In this document: positions 31,947 through 42,540 of the stretch, piece by piece
Layout: each line of letters opens with the position of its first letter
Numbering within the stretch: position 1 is the stretch's first letter
NCBI GenBank assembly: GCA_014529385.2
Contig: CM043953.1
Span: 87,774,842-87,838,841, forward strand
Direction: 5' to 3'
DNA: 64,000 bases
From: Adiantum capillus-veneris
Lineage: Eukaryota; Streptophyta; Polypodiopsida; Polypodiales; Pteridaceae
Translations under genes and position numbers: made by a program
Notes under the pieces: generated by a model
Told to the model about the DNA's origin: nothing
Databases searched by the model: none
Seen by the model: the letters and a program-made list of their open reading frames with translations, nothing else

Positions 31947-33501
31947 TGTCTCTTTTTTTGGTACAACGCTTACATGTAATAGGGTAACACATCATAGCCA
32001 TCCTTATCGCAAAATTTTGTTGTTGGACTGTCAGTATGGTACAGACATCCAATGTTCCCAGTATGTGTTCCCATTCCAGAGGTTCCAAGGCATCTTCAGG
32101 GAAAGGTTCCGGAATGTACTCCTTGTCCTTAATTGCTCTTTCTAAGACACAGTCCTCTCTTCTTAAGCTTCCAAAATGTGAAGCTCCGCACATCCATAGC
32201 TCTTTTGGTTGCCCTAACCATGTTGGTAGTTCTGATCCTGCTATTGTAGCCGAATCAAACTCTTCCAGCGGTGTTTGGTTTACATCCTTGTAACTATGGT
32301 CTTTCAGGTGTATTTTAGTTGTCGTTTCGCCATGTCTGAGGTATATGTGGTCATAACCCCAATCTTGGACCATCTTCAATTGTCTCATGAATGGTCGTTC
32401 CAAGATTATCTCATAGTCCTTCTTTTTGTCAAAATCGACTATTGCAAACGTATGCTCGTACTTGATTCCGCACGAAGTGACAATTACTTTTTCTAAGAGA
32501 CCTAGAGGCTTTTCCATGAACCCATCTGCCAATTGCAGTTTCATTCTGGTAGCCCTCAAAGCTGGTTTTCCCCATTTTTTCCAGATTTCCTTGGTGGCGA
32601 TAGCAACTCCCGCTCCACTGTCAAGAATAGCCTTGGAAACTACTCCTTGGAATTCTACCGGTAGCGTGGTGTTTCCGTCTTCTCCCTCGCAATATTCTCC
32701 AACCTTATTCAATGGTACTGGCCTAGTGTTTAGTTGAGGCCTGTCCAACTCTCTGATCCCTTCTTGTAGCTTCAAGGTGGGGTCTTTCACTCCAAATTTT
32801 TCTATGCATTTTCCTACTGTGGTCCACATGTTTTGCCTTAACCTTAGGAGTTCTGCTAACATGATTGTGCATGCCACCGGAGTGGATAACAACTCAATCA
32901 ATCCTTGCGAATCCATCACCTTGTTAGAAGAAAGTCTTTGAGATGGGATTGCTCTCACTTCCGACTTGGCTTCGTACTCTCCCAGGTAAGAGGGTAAAGT
33001 TCTCAAAGAGTCTGGTTGGCTGTGCTCCGAACTAATAGATCCTTGGTCTCCCCCTTGTGAATGTATCTCAAAGTTCATCTACGATCTTGCCTCAAATTCT
33101 TCAATAGGAGGTAAGATCACATTCTTTTCTTTTCTCGTGCTATTCATGTGGTTACTCATCCTATTAGCCTCGTTGGCCTCACAAATTTGCTTCCACAGAT
33201 CATCTAGACCGTTACCGTCCTTACCCATTTCTGCCAATATTTTAGGTTGGAACCCGTCACTTGCCCCATCGGTGGTATTTGGCACTATGATAGGCTCTCC
33301 TCTGGACTCATATTCATTAGTGAGTCCTTCCTTTGTTTCCTCATGTTTCTCTAATGTTGGTTGGATAGGGGTTGGAGCTGGTGCTTCATGACAATTTGCA
33401 GGTTTACCCAGCGGTTCTTCCATCAATGATTGAGCCGTCTCAATCATCTTTTTACACATATCCAACCTCTGTTTTTCTATTTCTGCATATGGATAAGTCA
33501 T
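31906..33501 (-). pseudogene. El2 PR1 retropepsin-like region
   Basis: 33501-33079 is the spacer before the protease (EIEKQRLDMCKK onward), separated by a TAG at 33079-33081. 33078-31906 carries KAILDSGAGVAIATKEIW with the D-S-G-A motif, ADGFMEKPLGLLEK, and IILERPFMRQLKMVQDW, where Glu replaces the usual Gly of the second protease block. It is nearly identical to El1 20023-18920. It lies between the Gag zinc knuckles and RT. Confidence 0.78.
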
Positions 33502-36490
33502 CCACCTTTGCTCCTTTGTTGGTTCTTTTTAAGTCGAGCTTCGTAAGCTTTTAGAAGCGCATCTAACTGCTCATTTACCTTGTCTGCCAGTACAGATCCT
33601 CCTGATCCTGCACTTTTGGGTTCTGCTATTTTCTTGGGTGCTATGACTGCTATGGTGTGTGAGCTTAAGCTAGCTAGATCCTCTAACCGCTCCAATCCGT
33701 TCTTTGTATGTTTCAACTCCTCGGATAGGGCTGTTTGCTCTCGTTCTTTCCTGGATTTCCTACACGCCTTTCTAGATTTCCAAGTGCTTCTCTGATTTTT
33801 CATTTCTGAACTTTGAGCATCGGTTTTTGGTTCTTCAACTATGGGTTCGTTCGTCTTTCTTTGGGCTTGGGCTCGTGTTACCGCCTGAATAGGTATGATT
33901 GTTTCATTTTCCGATCCTCCACTGGAAGGTACTATTTCTAACATGTTCAAGGTGGTTTTTGCTCCTTTGCTCGGGTTTTTAGGGCAATCGGGAATCAAAT
34001 GAGTAATTCCACATTCTGGGCAATACGCATTGACTCTTATGATTTCATCATGAGGACGGTCTCTCAACCAATGGTCTCCACCACACTTGTAGCAGGGTCC
34101 TTTGGGTTGTTGAGGTGCTCCTTGAGCTCCTCTTTGCTGGTAAGCATGTCTCTGTCCACCCATGCCTCCATTGGCTATGAACATCAGTGTTCGTTCATCT
34201 AAGCTATATCTTCCTTCTCCTGCGGCCGGTGCAGCAGTTGGTGGTCCTTGATTCCCTATCATGGTCCATGGTTCTGGTGTCGAGGGTTCTTCCGGTGGAT
34301 AATAGACAGGGTTTTCCGCATATCCATTGGGATCTTCATAATATGCATGCATAGGCACCAAAGCCTTTTCTTCTGATTCAGTTACTGTTGGTGTGTATCT
34401 TATACCAACTGGTCGTAATCCTGGTAGGGGTGGTTGTTGCCCCAACACCGGTTGTGGTCTTTCTACACCTACAGGTCCTGGTAAATTGCTTGCTTGATAT
34501 CTAGGCATCGGTGGAACTTGAGGGGAAGCTACTGGAGGTTGGGGAGCGTAAGGTCTCTCCCTCACATATCCCTTGTTATAATAACATTCCTCGGTCCCAT
34601 GGTTTGTCCATTTTTGTTCAATAGCACACCACTTGGGCTGTTTAGCCTGGGGTTTGGCGTACAAGTTGATCTTTTTTAGCACTTCATCTACGAGCTGCTC
34701 CTGGTTTACCGCTATTTCTCCTTTCGGTGCTGTCTTAGAAGACTTGCTTCCACTTTGCTGTGAAGATGAATCGTCATCAAGGTCCTTGAACTCCCCTTCT
34801 TTGTAGACCGCACAATTGTCCACAAGGTACAGAGCCTCCTTGGAAACTCATTCAACGTCGTGCTCCTCTTCATATGTAAGTTTTTCTGGAGATCTGCATT
34901 CCTTAGTCCTTGGATGAATATTAGCATAAGTCTGGACTGAGTTGGCAGTTCTTCAACAGGACAGAACTTAAGATATCTTTTTAGTCTTAGGGCTGCCTTT
35001 CGTACAGATTCTCCATCTTTCTGTTTGAATTTGTGGATCTATGAGACGGTATTATGAGCTATTCACCTTTGAGAGAATTCCTCAATAAACTCGTCAAACA
35101 CTTCCTCCATCGACTCAAAGTCTCTACGCTCTACAGAATCAAACCAAGTGGCAGCATCATCCTCTAAGGTTATTCCAAACCCTGCAAATTGGGTGGGAAA
35201 ATCTAACACCTCCTCGGCTCTAATTACACGCACAAAGGCTGCTACATGATCTCTTGGGTCTCTGTTTCCGGTGTATTTCTTGTTTACCCATTTTTGCACT
35301 TGAGAAGGTCTAATTCTTCGATGGTCTAAAAATCTCATCATTGGATCACCCCGTCCCGGTCGATACACCTCCTCAGGTCTTCTGTAATAGGCTGGTTCCT
35401 CTCCCAACGGTGCTCCTAAGCCATAATCTCTAACGGTTCTCGCTGGAGGTGATTCTTCTCTTCGAACTCGTTCCATGGGTGGTCCTCCAGGCGCTGTTGA
35501 CCCTTGTGTTTTTGGCTTACTCTCTGCCTGATACCTTGAATAGTGTGGTGGTTCTTGCAAATCCCTGAGTCCTCGTGCGGCTTGATAACCATCTCGGCTT
35601 CGGTCTGGTTCCATTGTCACACTCTGTCGAAGCCATGCCTGCAATGATGGCTGGTTTACTGGTTGGTCTTGGTTGTTGAATGCTTGTGGTCGGGTGGAAT
35701 GTGAGGTAATGTCATACTCATCTGAAAAAGGATTCGTTGACTTGCTTGGGGTGTGGGCGGCTCTTGGCACTTCCTCAGGGGTATATGCTGATGCTCCTGG
35801 ACCTGTTGCTCTCTCTACTTCCTCTGGGAGAATACGTTGGTATTCTCGCCCGTATCTATCAACAAAAACTATGCCCTTCTTCGTAGAAGTTTCATAAGAG
35901 AATAAGTAAAGAACCTTATCTTTGCTTAATTCGCTTACGTATGGTTCTTTGCTGCGAAAGTAAGAGACTATACCCTCACTCTCATGCTTGTAGATTCCCA
36001 CGTTCTCGTTATAAGTCGGAACCCTGGTTGTTTTCTTATCATACATAAAAATAGCGCCGGGCCTATCAATGTTTGGTGGCTGTTCTTGAGTTTTTGAAAC
36101 CATTTTCCCTTTCGCCACGTTATCTCCATATCTGTTGTAATCTTCAGGGTTACTAACTATTAAATAGTGGTTCCCTTTTTCGTCTCGAAATCTATCTCCA
36201 TCATCATATACTCGGATTATCTCCAATCTTTGAGCTGGCCTCTCTTCGATACAAATGCACTTACGGCCTCAATAGTCTGAATAGACTAGGGCTCCTCTCG
36301 AGTTTGTTTTCTCTAAGAAGATCACCGTGAGCCTGGAATCATTCAAAGGATTTTGGGAGGTTCTTCCTCCTCGCATAGGTCCATCATTGGTGAAACCTCC
36401 TGGTTGTTGACTACCCATCATGAAGAAAGATTTGTCTGACGAAGTGTCAGTATCACTCCCTTCCTTAATAATCGGTACTAGCGGATCTAG
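33498..36490 (-). pseudogene. gag: El2 gag of family Y (broken)
   Basis: Same architecture as El1 gag. The unrecognised N-terminal domain (36226-35700) starts after a stop near 36270. The Gag domain (WVNKKYTGNRDPRDHVAAFVRV at about 35290, DAATWFDSVE) is cut at 35063 by a TGA where El1 has Gly (QRGIA). The frame restarts at 34927 and, after a -1 shift near 34860 shared with El1, at 34823-33498. This last part has CAIEQKWTNHGTEECYY, a knuckle-like CYKCGGDHWLRDR with Arg in place of the last Cys, and a complete CCHC knuckle CPECGITHLIPDC. A small frameshift at 33498 separates it from PR1. A MITE interrupts the 5' part at 36513-37192. Confidence 0.78.
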
Positions 36491-36504
36491 CCTTGCCTAA
36501 GTTA

Positions 36505-36512
36505 CACTCTCT
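36505..36512. repeat. 8-bp target site duplication CACTCTCT (left)
   Basis: CACTCTCT occurs at 36505-36512 and again at 37193-37200, bracketing the inserted element. El1 has the block once at the matching gag position, which is the empty site. Confidence 0.85.
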
Positions 36513-37192
36513 CCTGGGGGATTCACCATGGAAAACTTACCGCACCACGTAAGTGCAAGGGAGGGTTTTTTTTTTAACAAGCTACATAAGCGTATAAGTT
36601 AGGGGCAGGCCCTGAATAATTTATCTCCCAAGATTAAAAATAAGGGAGGGGGGTATCATATTTATGGGGGGCGGGGGGGAGGGGGGACCTGATCCAGGTT
36701 GATTACTTGTAATGATTGGTCATCGGTGTGCACTAGAACTCAAATGAATTTAAGGGAAGTTTTTTATCAGGTCACACATCAAATTTTGCATCAAGCCGGT
36801 CATAGATAAGGGTTGATTTGGGAGCAGGTCAAGGGTTGATTTACACCAGATTTGGATGGGTCAAAATTGGACGAGTTGCACTCTGATTGGGCACATAGTT
36901 TGAAAGTCAAACTAAAACACATTGAGGGTACATCTAGCTATCAATATAAGTGGTTCCTTAGTACATTGCCAATCACTTTGCTACACACTCTTTGACTAGT
37001 TTTACTTAGTTAGATCATGTGAGACCTAAATTTTATATGTAAGATAGGGGTATGCTAGTTTTCTTCATTGATTGTCGTATAAGCGTAGAAAGGGGGGTCA
37101 TATTCCCTAATATGAGTCGTATATAGGGGTTTTATCAAAGTTGTCCGCTCGCAGGTGGCGTCCCATTTTGTATATAGAGTGAATCCCCCGGG
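36513..37192. mobile_element. hAT-like non-autonomous DNA transposon (MITE), 680 bp
   Basis: Starts CCTGGGGGATTCAC and ends GTGAATCCCCCGGG, which are 14-bp inverted ends with one mismatch. CACTCTCT flanks it on both sides as an 8-bp duplication. It has no coding frame and includes purine-rich and G-rich runs (36650-36690). An 8-bp duplication fits the hAT superfamily; P and Merlin elements can also make 8-bp duplications. It lies in the N-terminal gag coding region of El2, and the homologous El1 site lacks it. Confidence 0.85.
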
Positions 37193-37200
37193 CACTCTCT
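37193..37200. repeat. 8-bp target site duplication CACTCTCT (right)
   Basis: Right partner of 36505-36512. Family Y gag sequence resumes immediately afterwards (GGTGGACACTAAGC, as in El1 near 22970-22985). Confidence 0.85.
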
Positions 37201-37259
37201 TTGGTGGACACTAAGCTACCTTGGTCACCTGCCACCTTCTGGTCTTAACAATGTATCTT

Positions 37260-39079
37260 TCTGATCTTAAATTCATCAAACTTATCAACGCAATTTATCA
37301 CAAATTCAACCACTCACCTGGCAATGGGTCAGTCTCTGCACAAATTCTTGCTTTGTTGCTGAATATACCTGTACACAAGCGTTTTATTTTCGGCAATCGA
37401 ATCAAAGCATTTATCTGCTAGAGGTTATCTTAGTAATGATTGGTATAACGGGAGAGTTAATCTCAACCACTATTGTATTTTATACACTGCTGATATTCTG
37501 GATTAGGTTTGCTAATCTGGAACAGTACTTCCCTCAGTTGTTGGTCAATTTACGCGAAAAAGTCTGAATTCAGTCTTTGCTTCGTCAAATGGGCAAACAA
37601 GGTCCAAATTCACTTCTGAAAGAAGTTCTGGAACCCTCAAGCCAAATGGACTCTCACTGTCTATGCCAGGTCAAGTTTTCCTTACAGTATGCCCCAATAG
37701 ACATCCTACGCGTAGGATGTCTCCTGCTGTGTTTTGCCTGGATTTTTGCACTGTTGTTTTTCCTTGTTGTGTTGAGCTTATAGTTGCTTTTACTTTTTGA
37801 TTTGGACACCTATTAGCTGGTCAATGAGTCAAAAATCTGCTCCGACGGTCTGTTGATGGTATTGATCAATCTAATCAACTCCAAATTGGACCAAAATTGA
37901 CTAGGAGGCTTTCCTAAGGCTATATAACCCCTTACTATGCTCAAAGTCAAAGTCTGGCTTCATTTTCTTGCATTAGACATCCTACGCGTAGGATGTTTTT
38001 TTCATCAGAATGGATTCAAACTCAAAACCCAGGCTCCCCTTGAGTTGCTGATCACTTTTAGTTTGGAGTCCAAAATTACTCAGAAGACATCCTACACGTA
38101 GGATGTCTTTTTGGCCTGTTTGACCCTAGATTTGTCCCACAGCTCCCCTTGATGTCAGTAACCCAGTGGTATGCTTAGATTTTGGTTTGGATGTCAAAAG
38201 TCCAAAATTTCAGCTGTTTTTGTTTTTTCAGTCAAAAGTGCTAAAGTCCGCTTTGAATCCAATTTTCTTACCCAAATGAGGTGAAACCCTTTTCAGTCAC
38301 TCAATATATCATGCAAGACATGCTCATGCAGCCCTCTTATGGTTTTGGTCTCAAAATAATGTTTTGGCACTATTTGGGTAGGATGTCTTGCAATTTCAGT
38401 CTATCTGGCCTTATCCTGTCAAGATATGGCCAAATTTACACTTTCCACTTGAAATTAGGATAAAACCTACCTCTTGAACACACTGGTCAACTCAAAATCC
38501 TAAAATTCCTCCCAGATTAGCCTGTAGACATCCTACGCGTAGGATGTCTTCTGGCTTAAAATTGAAGTTTTTTCTGACAGGAATGCTCCTGATGCTCTGT
38601 AGATCTATCAGAAACACTCACAGTAAATTTTGGACTTCAATTAGGCTTTCAAACACACTTTTGCGTCTTTTTGCGTCTTTTACAAACTTGTAATGATTCT
38701 ACCAAGCAAGTGTACATGCATGAAGTGCTCTAGATCCTGAATCATGATGTCCTACTTACTCTACTCCTACCTATCATGTGAAATGGTGATAATGGTGTTT
38801 TTGGTTGCTTTTTGGCCTCTCCGGACTCTCAAGCTCTCCTCTCACTGCTTCTACCACTCCAACTCCTACTCTACAACTCGACTACTACCTAAAACTACCT
38901 AAGTCAACCTTATCTACCTAAGTCGAAAGATCTAGACCAGACACACGCTTCCTAGACTCCCTCTAAGACCTAGAGAGTCCTCCACCCTATGATCCTATCT
39001 AAATGTAAAACAAGACTCTTGGCAAGCCAAAAATCCCAATCCTCAAGGATTAGTCTCGGTCACCTACCTAAGGTTTTCG
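37260..39079. repeat. El2 leader with four 24-bp palindromes
   Basis: Non-coding leader homologous to 23043-24862. Palindromes lie at 37699-37722, 37975-37998, 38085-38108 and 38526-38549. The core is perfect at 37699, 37975 and 38526 and reads TACACGTA at 38085. The right arm at 37975 ends GGATGTTT. The sequence between palindromes differs from El1 by many substitutions and small indels. Confidence 0.8.
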
Positions 39080-39097
39080 TCCCCGGCAGTGGCGCCA
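39080..39097 (-). other. Primer-binding site of El2
   Basis: The minus strand reads TGGCGCCACTGCCGGGGA, one base inside LTR3. It resembles the tRNA-Asp-type site of family X (TGGCGCCGTTGCCGGGGA) with two differences. It fixes LTR3 as the 5' LTR of El2. Confidence 0.82.
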
Positions 39098-39098
39098 A

Positions 39099-40030
39099 TG
39101 TTGGACGGATACGCCGCGACGGACGTCAGCACAGCGAGAACTCACCTAACATGTAATGTCAGCTAAGGACGAAGCTCGAACCATAGGCGTGTGGAAGCAA
39201 GCATAAGGTGTCAACCTACACTCGACCGACTCCTAACTAATTCCTACAAAGGTCTCTACCAATTGTCTAAGTCACAGCCTTCAAGAGTGCAAAAGAGGAA
39301 ACTTCCTACAACGCTTTCTAGAGCGGAACACCCATCAAACAATCTCGAAACACCATAGAACTTGAAGGAGACTCTACTAATACCAATAGGCCGCTCTCCC
39401 TAAGGTCTATGCACCAAAATCACGACCCAAAACACCCAGTGCAGAAACACGTAGGATGTTTGGCCAAAATCTGCAGGTGTTCGTTTCCGAAATCTAAAGT
39501 GCCTAATGTGTAGTTCTACTCAATGTGAACGCGTGGATATGCTGCAATGTAAAATCGGACAACGTATACTCACCCAAACAACTGATGAAGCTCGTAGAAG
39601 GAGCTCGCAAAGCCGGACCGTACGTGCGCAATGTTGGTATCGGCGCGTAGCTCTAGTCGGGAGCAACACGCTGCACTTCTCTGCACTCGATTCCGACCAC
39701 TGTAGCACACGTAGCGTCAAGATGAAGCTCACACACTCTCTCTCGTACACAGTACGCTCACTCACAGACTTCAAACTTGTTTTAAAATGACAAAAGGTCC
39801 TTCATTAAGGTCAAAAAGTGGTATATATACCTTACAATGTCTCAAACCCTAAAGTTTCAAAATCAACCATCTACTCAATCTAACTATCAAAACTGGATAC
39901 AGTCTGGAAACTTCTGTAAGTCCCAATATTTATAAGGTGAAAAATCGGGTTTTCCTCAATGAATGAATAATTACAAAAATAATAGTCCTCCGAGTAGTTA
40001 GATGTCGTGGGGTGTGTCCAGCTTCTAACA
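39099..40030 (-). repeat. LTR3 of family Y (5' LTR of El2, 3' LTR of the stub)
   Basis: 932 bp, TGTTGGACGG to CTAACA. It has a primer site on its left and a polypurine tract on its right, so it belongs to two units. The (CT)n run is reduced to a few repeats near 39733-39744. One palindrome arm lies at about 39449-39462. Confidence 0.9.
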
Positions 40031-40201
40031 TTCCCCCCCTCCTTATTCATGTCGTCCCCCACATGGCCTTGATCAGCTGCTTCATCTTATCGTTTCCCGC
40101 ATCTTTAGCAGTGATTCGTACCTGGCATGTAGGTTCATCATTGTGGGGCCAAAGATATCTGTATTCATGGTGAAGAACCCCGTATAGAATGCTTCTTCAA
40201 A
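40031..40201 (-). mobile_element. Stub of a third family Y unit
   Basis: Polypurine tract (40031-40047), a short spacer, then the last ~40 codons of the accessory ORF (EEAFYTGFFTMNTDIFGP to SLLKMRETIR, stop at 40082). Homology with El1 stops after 40201, where unrelated DNA begins. It preserves the empty site of the family X insertion seen at 2587-2592. Confidence 0.8.
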
Positions 40202-40494
40202 TGATATCCACATAAGCTCTACATCTGCAAACAAAATTCTCCTAATTCTCCACTTCCTCTCTGCATACTCTACACACTCTCTTCTACGTGGGAATGTCAT
40301 GAGCTCGTCCCACCTCGATCTCTAGTCTGTGTGATGACACTCTGAGCTGACCAATCGCCATTCGTGAGTTGTGTGGCATGTAGCTGTCCATATAGCATGG
40401 TCGCTCTATGAACCCGTTGTCGTGTAGCTCTGCTCCTATGCTAAGAAAGATACCCAAAAGATGCACATTGAGTTTAATTAAAGCTTACCTGATT
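40202..40494. other. Unassigned sequence
   Basis: No gene, repeat or element end recognised. Short open frames on the minus strand (to 40466) show no family features. Confidence 0.5.
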
Positions 40495-41440
40495 TCAGGG
40501 CTTGTTAACAAGCTATTTGTACGGTTGATGTATGCCAAATGCGGCTTTAAAGGGCCAATAGATGCCTTAATGATGCTTTAAAAAATTATGCTTAAAGTGA
40601 GCACAGATGGGAGTTTATGATCTAGAACTGTAGTGCTTGAAGTGCTCTACTGGCCTGTCTTTACGGCTCATCGATTGGAGCTACGGTGAAGAAGTTATGG
40701 CAGTTTGAAGTTTAAGTTTATGGCAGATCCGTACCAGATTGGGCAACTACAGCTGAGAGGTTTGAGATGAAGTGAATGCATGACCCTGCAATGCTCACTT
40801 TGTGGAGCGCATCGGTCTTTTCAGATCAGCGAAGATCGGAGTTCTAGTTGCCAAGATATTGGCCATTAAAGATTCATCGAGGGCCGGTTCCGTACCAATT
40901 TGGTCCACTCGATTAGTATGCCATCTGGGCATTTTTGAGCAGTAAAATTCACAATCATGATGCCGGTTAAGAAGCTACTGAAAGTAAACGCCGTGCTTAG
41001 CATTGATTTGGCCGATATGTATACCAAATATGGTGTCCTTTTGGAGGCACAAAAAGTTATCGATGAGCTTCCACTCGATTAGTATGCCATCTGGGCATTT
41101 TTGAGCAGTAAAATTCACAATCATGATGCCGGTTAAGAAGCTACTGAAAGTAAACGCCGTGCTTAGCATTGATTTGGCCGATATGTATACCAAATATGGT
41201 GTCCTTTTGGAGGCACAAAAAGTTATCGATGAGCTTTCATTTAAAAGGTTCGTTACGAAAACACATAAAGTTCTTGAAGGGCTTTCCCTATGACTTGCCA
41301 TCATTTGGAATGCATTGGTTGAAGCAAGGCCACTATGAATGTGAAGGGAAGGCAGCACAATGAAGCTTTTGTGTTCCGAATGATGTGGAAGGTGATGCTT
41401 TTCTCGATGTGCATGCCAAGTGTGGTGTATTATGAGGCCG
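40495..41440 (+). pseudogene. Pentatricopeptide-repeat (PPR) pseudogene fragments
   Basis: Several plus-strand snippets in different frames resemble plant PPR repeats: RLMYAKCGF near 40530, ADMYTKYGVLLEAQKVIDEL near 41005 and again near 41175, WNALVEARPL near 41310, and FLDVHAKCGV near 41400. The MYAKCG and A-x-K-V-x-D-E-L patterns are typical of PLS-class PPR proteins, which bind RNA in organelles and are very numerous in seed-free plants. Stops and frameshifts separate all pieces. A 166-bp tandem duplication repeats one of the motifs. No upstream promoter or intact repeat array is visible. Confidence 0.6.
40905..41236. repeat. Perfect 166-bp tandem duplication
   Basis: 40905-41070 and 41071-41236 read identically by eye, starting CCACTCGATTAG and ending GATGAGCTT. 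The duplication lies in the PPR relic and looks recent because the copies do not differ. Confidence 0.9.
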
Positions 41441-41539
41441 AACCACCAAGAGCCATTAACCCAAAGGACTGCCAAAAAGCCAATCAATGGCCGCCCAAGG
41501 TTGAATGGCCAAGGGCCAATGGTCGCTCATAATTAAAAG

Positions 41540-41916
41540 GGTTTAATGAGTGTGGGAAGAGGAGGAAAAAAAAGGGTAAGGGCATGCAGGCAGCGGGAGA
41601 AGGCAGAGGGAGGCGAAGAGGCTAGCGCCAGCTTGTACGAAGCTCGGACGAGCGTGGCTATGGAGCGGGAACTGTAGATCTGGTTATGACGCCCCTATTT
41701 GGCTCTAACAGCGGCATATCCCTTGTAGCTTGTTGACTCACGTGCCACATCATTAAGTGGGGCTTCACGCGCCTTGTCAGGGCAGCGGCATGACAACAAA
41801 AAGCAAAAGAGCCTAAAAATAGCGGGCATGGAGAGTAAGGTGAGGAAGAGCATGAACGAAGGAACGATGAGGAAAAAAGAAGGGGATTGGGGGGAGAAGA
41901 AAAGGGCAATCTCCCG

Positions 41917-41952
<36 letters not shown>

Positions 41953-42022
41953 CTTGGTGAGCAAAGGAAAGGGAAATCTCCCGCTCTCTCTCTCTCTCGT
42001 CCTCGGTTAGCAAACGAAGGGG

Positions 42023-42069
<47 letters not shown>

Positions 42070-42540
42070 CTTGAGCAAGGAAGGAGGAACTCTATCTCTC
42101 TCCTTCTCGGATAAGCAAGGACAAGAGCAAGAAGCCACGCTCTCTTGCTCTCGGAAGCAAGCAGGGAGAAACGACGGAAGGGAAGTAGTATTGCACGAGT
42201 ATGACAGAATGGGAGTAGAAGAAGAAGTCTCTCTCGACCTAGATGCATGATGCACAAAGGGAGAGGATGGCTATTGGAAGAAGAGGGGCTTGCATGAGGC
42301 AAGGCATGAACAAGACAGACATGAAGGGGAGACGGAGGAGGGAGAAGAGCCGGAAAAGTCTTTCTCTCGCTCTCGAACATAAGCAAGGAGATAACTCTTT
42401 CCCTCGTTCTCAAATCTAAACAGGTAATTCTCTCTCTTGAGCTCGGTAAGAGAAAGTAGAGCAAATATACAGAGTTCAACAACATTCAAAGCAGGGAAAT
42501 CTGACACGAAGGAAATTTTCGATCATCAACGACATCCTAG
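41540..42540. repeat. Microsatellite-rich non-coding DNA
   Basis: (CT)n tracts at about 41921-41949, 41979-41997 and 42029-42066, separated by short unique pieces with recurring CTC-GT-GAGCAA blocks. Open frames here translate to Arg-Glu or Ser-Leu runs. I see no gene. Confidence 0.7.

Larger units (their letters stand above)
1598..40201 (-). mobile_element. Composite three-LTR array of a Ty3/gypsy retrotransposon (family Y)
   Basis: Three homologous LTRs (1598-2563, 24882-26015, 39099-40030), all oriented to the minus strand, flank two internal regions of one family, with a stub of a third internal region at 40031-40201. The middle and right LTRs each have a primer-binding site on their left. 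The left and right LTRs each have a polypurine tract on their right. The right LTR therefore serves as 5' LTR of one unit and 3' LTR of another. Such chains arise by unequal recombination between copies or by insertion of an element into its own kind. All coding regions carry stops or frameshifts. Two foreign insertions lie inside: a plus-strand element at 2592-10928 and a MITE at 36513-37192. Confidence 0.85.

Noticed and set aside
40495-41440. Intact PPR gene
   Set aside because: Motifs lie in different frames with stops between them and the total length is far too short.
41658-42485. 275-codon minus-strand open frame
   Set aside because: Driven by (CT)n tracts; composition is Arg-Glu and Ser-Leu runs with no domain.
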